A DNA stretch of 45,266 bases from an uncultured Schlesneria sp. Its GTDB lineage: Bacteria; Planctomycetota; Planctomycetia; Planctomycetales; Planctomycetaceae. This document shows, piece after piece, positions 43,211-45,266 of this stretch. Both the position numbers and the translations under genes were made by a program. The notes beneath the pieces are model-generated. The model saw only the letters and a list, made by a program, of their open reading frames with translations, searched no databases and was not told where the DNA came from. The stretch's first letter is position 1; every line of letters starts with the position of its first letter. The stretch covers positions 1-45,266 of the forward strand of contig CAIOKO010000069.1 of NCBI GenBank assembly GCA_903858935.1, given 5' to 3'.

Positions 43211-43260
43211 GTAGGGCAAAGGCCCGTTAACCACCCCCGCAGGGGGCGTGGGGTTGCGTT
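43211..43260. repeat. half copy of repeat family B before the sigma factor
   Basis: GTAGGGCAAAGGCCCGTTAA followed by CCACCCCCGCAGGGGGCGTGGGG. Only the right-arm type is present. It lies about 210 bases before the sigma factor start; a small AT-rich tract follows it. Confidence 0.6.
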
Positions 43261-43468
43261 TGGGTTGCTCTGTTTTCCTGACAACAATTCGTTTGCGGCG
43301 TTGCTGCGAGCAGGAAATATTTTTTTTCTGTGTTCTTCGTGTAAGATTTCTGTTCGGCCCGAGTTATTCATTTCAGAACGAATCGATTTTTCCCATCGCA
43401 CCTGGGCCGAAACGTCAGGCTGGTCGATTAACCACATTCGCAAAAATCCACCATCACGGAAGGTGACG

Positions 43469-44065
43469 ATGTACGAGCAGCCGCGAACACGTCCGAGCCT
43501 GCTGGTCCGTCTGAAAGGCGAACGTGATGAGCGGGCGTGGGCTGAGTTTTCGCGGATCTACGAACCACTTGTGCTGCGGCTCATGCATCGACGTGGTTTA
43601 CAGGAATGCGATGCTCGCGATGCGACTCAACAGGTTTTGATCCGTATCAGTGGTGCCATTGAACGCTATCAGAATGACGGGGCCGATGCGTCCTTTCGGC
43701 GATGGCTGTTTCGCGTCGCTCGAAACGTGGTGGTCACTTTTTTGACTCGACAATCAGGACAGCCGAAAGTGCTGGATCACGATCAGATTGCCAATGTGCT
43801 CGATGCCGTCACCGCCGATTGTGCTGAGTCCGAACTGTTCGATGTCGAGTATCGACAGCAGGTGCTTGCCTGGGCGATCGAACAGGTGCGACGGGATTTT
43901 AAAGACTCGACCTGGCAGGCCTTTGTTCAGTCGAGCATTCACGGTCGACCGATCGGAGACGTGGCCAGCGAGCTGGGCCTGTCGGTCGGCAGTGTCTATG
44001 TCGCCCGCAGCCGGATCGTTGCACGGCTACGAGCCAAAGTCGAAGAGCTGGAGACGGACCAATGA
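43469..44065 (+). CDS. ECF-type RNA polymerase sigma factor
   Basis: A 198-residue sigma-70 family protein of the extracytoplasmic-function type. Region 2 is visible as FSRIYEPLVLRLMHRRGLQECDARDATQQVLIRI with FRRWLFRVARNVVVTFL; region 4 as RPIGDVASELGLSVGSVYVARSRIVARLRA, a helix-turn-helix. Start ATG 43469 has GGAAGG five bases before; the frame is open upstream but without coding character. The stop overlaps the start of a zinc-finger kinase by four bases, a pairing common in planctomycetes, so the kinase may control the sigma factor. Confidence 0.88.
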   Translation: MYEQPRTRPSLLVRLKGERDERAWAEFSRIYEPLVLRLMHRRGLQECDARDATQQVLIRISGAIERYQNDGADASFRRWLFRVARNVVVTFLTRQSGQPKVLDHDQIANVLDAVTADCAESELFDVEYRQQVLAWAIEQVRRDFKDSTWQAFVQSSIHGRPIGDVASELGLSVGSVYVARSRIVARLRAKVEELETDQ

Positions 44066-45266
44066 ATCCTGGAGTGACCCATTACGATCGCGATTGTCTG
44101 CGACGACTGCTGGACGAAACCCTGCCGGAACCACTGGCCAGCGAAGTGGCCGAGCATGTCGCGGACTGTGCCGACTGCCGAGCCGACATGGAATTACTGG
44201 CAGGCCAGCCGCAGTGGTGGTCGCAAACCTGCAGTGACGTCAAAGCGATCCTCGCCGAGCCGCAGGCGTACTTGTCCAGTGGCGATGATCTGGCGGGACT
44301 ATCGTCAGCCGAACGAAAAGCAGGAAACCGGTCCCATGACTTGAGTGATGAATCATTCGCATCAGATTTCGCGGTCGATTTTCTAGAACCCTCCGACAAT
44401 CCCGCATCGCTGGGTCGATTGGGTGAATACGAGATCGTCGAAGTCATCGGCCGCGGCGGGATGGGGATCGTACTGAAAGGATTTCAAAAGGAACTGAACC
44501 GGTACGTTGCTGTAAAAGTCCTGGCGCCGCATCTGTCATTGAGTGCCGCCGCCCGCAGGCGATTCGCAAGGGAAGCTCAGGCCACGGCTGCGATTGTGAA
44601 CCCGCACGTGATGGCCATTCATGCCGTCGCCGCGAACGCCAAATTACCCTATCTCGTGATGCCCTTCGTGGCGTGCGAATCGCTGCAACAGCGACTCGAC
44701 CGACAAGGCCCACTCGATGTGAAAGATGTGCTGCGGATCGGACTGCAGGCGGCCAGTGGGCTGGCCGCCGCACATGCTCAGGGTCTTGTCCATCGCGATG
44801 TGAAGCCCGCCAACATCCTGCTGGAGACCAGTGTCGAACGGGTGATGTTGACCGACTTCGGTCTCGCCCGGGCCGTCGACGACGCCACGTTGACTCGAAC
44901 GGGAATTATCGCCGGGACGCCTCAATACATGTCACCCGAACAGGCCAACGGCGACGCGGTCGATCCTCGATCAGACCTGTTCAGCCTCGGCAGCGTGCTG
45001 TATGCGATGTGTACGGCTCGCCCCCCGTTTCGGGCCGATTCGACGTTCGGCGTCTTACGCCGTATCCGAGAAACGTCCCCTCGGCCAATCCGTGAGATCA
45101 ATGCCGATATCCCGGACTGGCTGGAGCGGATCGTGATGAAACTGCTGTCGAAGTCGCCCGACGACCGGATCGCCTCGGCCACGCAGACCGCGACGTTATT
45201 GGAGCAATGTCTGGCTCATGTGCAGCAGCCAACAACGGTTCCGCTGCCTGCAGGAGTTCCGCTGCA
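44062..45266 (+). CDS. Ser/Thr protein kinase with N-terminal anti-sigma-like zinc finger (3' end outside window)
   Basis: The first 401 codons of a kinase that runs off the window. Near the N-terminus is an HxxxCxxC zinc-binding pattern (H32, C36, C39), as in anti-sigma factors with a zf-HC2 domain. The kinase domain has the Gly loop GRGGMGIV (130-137), Lys152 (VAVKVL), HRDVKPANIL (244-253) and DFG (265-267), followed by GTPQYMSPEQ, so it looks active. Its ATG lies in the sigma factor stop (ATGA), so the pair is translated together. A plausible circuit is that the finger holds the sigma factor until a signal arrives; this is inference. What follows the kinase domain is not in the window. Confidence 0.9.
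   Translation, partial: MNPGVTHYDRDCLRRLLDETLPEPLASEVAEHVADCADCRADMELLAGQPQWWSQTCSDVKAILAEPQAYLSSGDDLAGLSSAERKAGNRSHDLSDESFASDFAVDFLEPSDNPASLGRLGEYEIVEVIGRGGMGIVLKGFQKELNRYVAVKVLAPHLSLSAAARRRFAREAQATAAIVNPHVMAIHAVAANAKLPYLVMPFVACESLQQRLDRQGPLDVKDVLRIGLQAASGLAAAHAQGLVHRDVKPANILLETSVERVMLTDFGLARAVDDATLTRTGIIAGTPQYMSPEQANGDAVDPRSDLFSLGSVLYAMCTARPPFRADSTFGVLRRIRETSPRPIREINADIPDWLERIVMKLLSKSPDDRIASATQTATLLEQCLAHVQQPTTVPLPAGVPL

Overview
The window looks like chromosome of a planctomycete (Planctomycetota, Planctomycetales-like). This rests on family content, not on a database search: a DUF1559 pseudopilin with the H-X9-DG ending, two GYF_2 (DUF4339) proteins, an ECF sigma factor overlapping a zinc-finger Ser/Thr kinase, a TPR/FG-GAP/ASPIC-UnbV protein, a BlaR1/M56-type protein with a secretin-like tail, HemQ, and many secreted proteins of unknown function.

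Layout. 1-576: possible insertion-sequence end, a hairpin and a palindromic repeat (family B). 577-6304: a DNA phosphorothioation cluster dndB-dndC-dndD-dndE. It has no dndA and no dndFGH-type restriction genes in view, and it is interrupted by two unrelated repeat elements. 7003-11629: a POT peptide transporter, a GYF_2 membrane protein and a HEAT-repeat protein. 11665-15702: a pseudopilin, a small unknown protein, HemQ and a sulfotransferase. 16113-22045: a secreted protein built of repeated modules, HemW overlapping a PfkB kinase, and a secreted HEAT-like protein. 22246-27266 (minus strand): a 1253-residue FG-GAP/UnbV protein and an outer-membrane-like protein, separated by a strong hairpin terminator. 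27626-33405: an Rrf2 regulator, then a polyprenyl synthase (ispA), dxs, a secreted protein and an alpha/beta hydrolase, all on the plus strand. 33382-34486 (minus): a small lipoprotein and a PIN toxin/antitoxin pair. 34810-45266: glgX, the M56/secretin-like fusion, a GYF_2 membrane protein, a zinc-ribbon membrane protein, and an ECF sigma/kinase pair cut by the window end.

The most unusual structure is the dnd operon and its repeats. Element A (173 bp between and including 34-bp inverted arms) sits between dndB and dndC and recurs at 37519 and 40414. Element B (GC-rich palindromic arms containing GCAAAGGCCCGTTAACCAC) sits before dndB, between dndC and dndD, and near 6.8, 42.3, 42.5 and 43.2 kb. 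At the dndC-dndD junction the inserted sequence forms a 115-codon frame. That frame starts inside the dndC stop (GTGA), begins with the same four residues as DndD (MILQ), and ends in the ATGA that starts dndD. Translational coupling could therefore survive the insertion. A third family (C) surrounds glgX, the M56 gene and the 42.7 kb gene.

How the genes fit together: DndC, DndD and DndE would put sulfur into the DNA backbone, with DndB as regulator and a cysteine desulfurase supplied from elsewhere. IspA and Dxs are isoprenoid-precursor and prenyl-chain enzymes. HemQ and HemW belong to haem formation and delivery. The sigma/kinase pair is a signal-transduction unit. No tRNA, rRNA, CRISPR array, transposase or phage gene was recognised.
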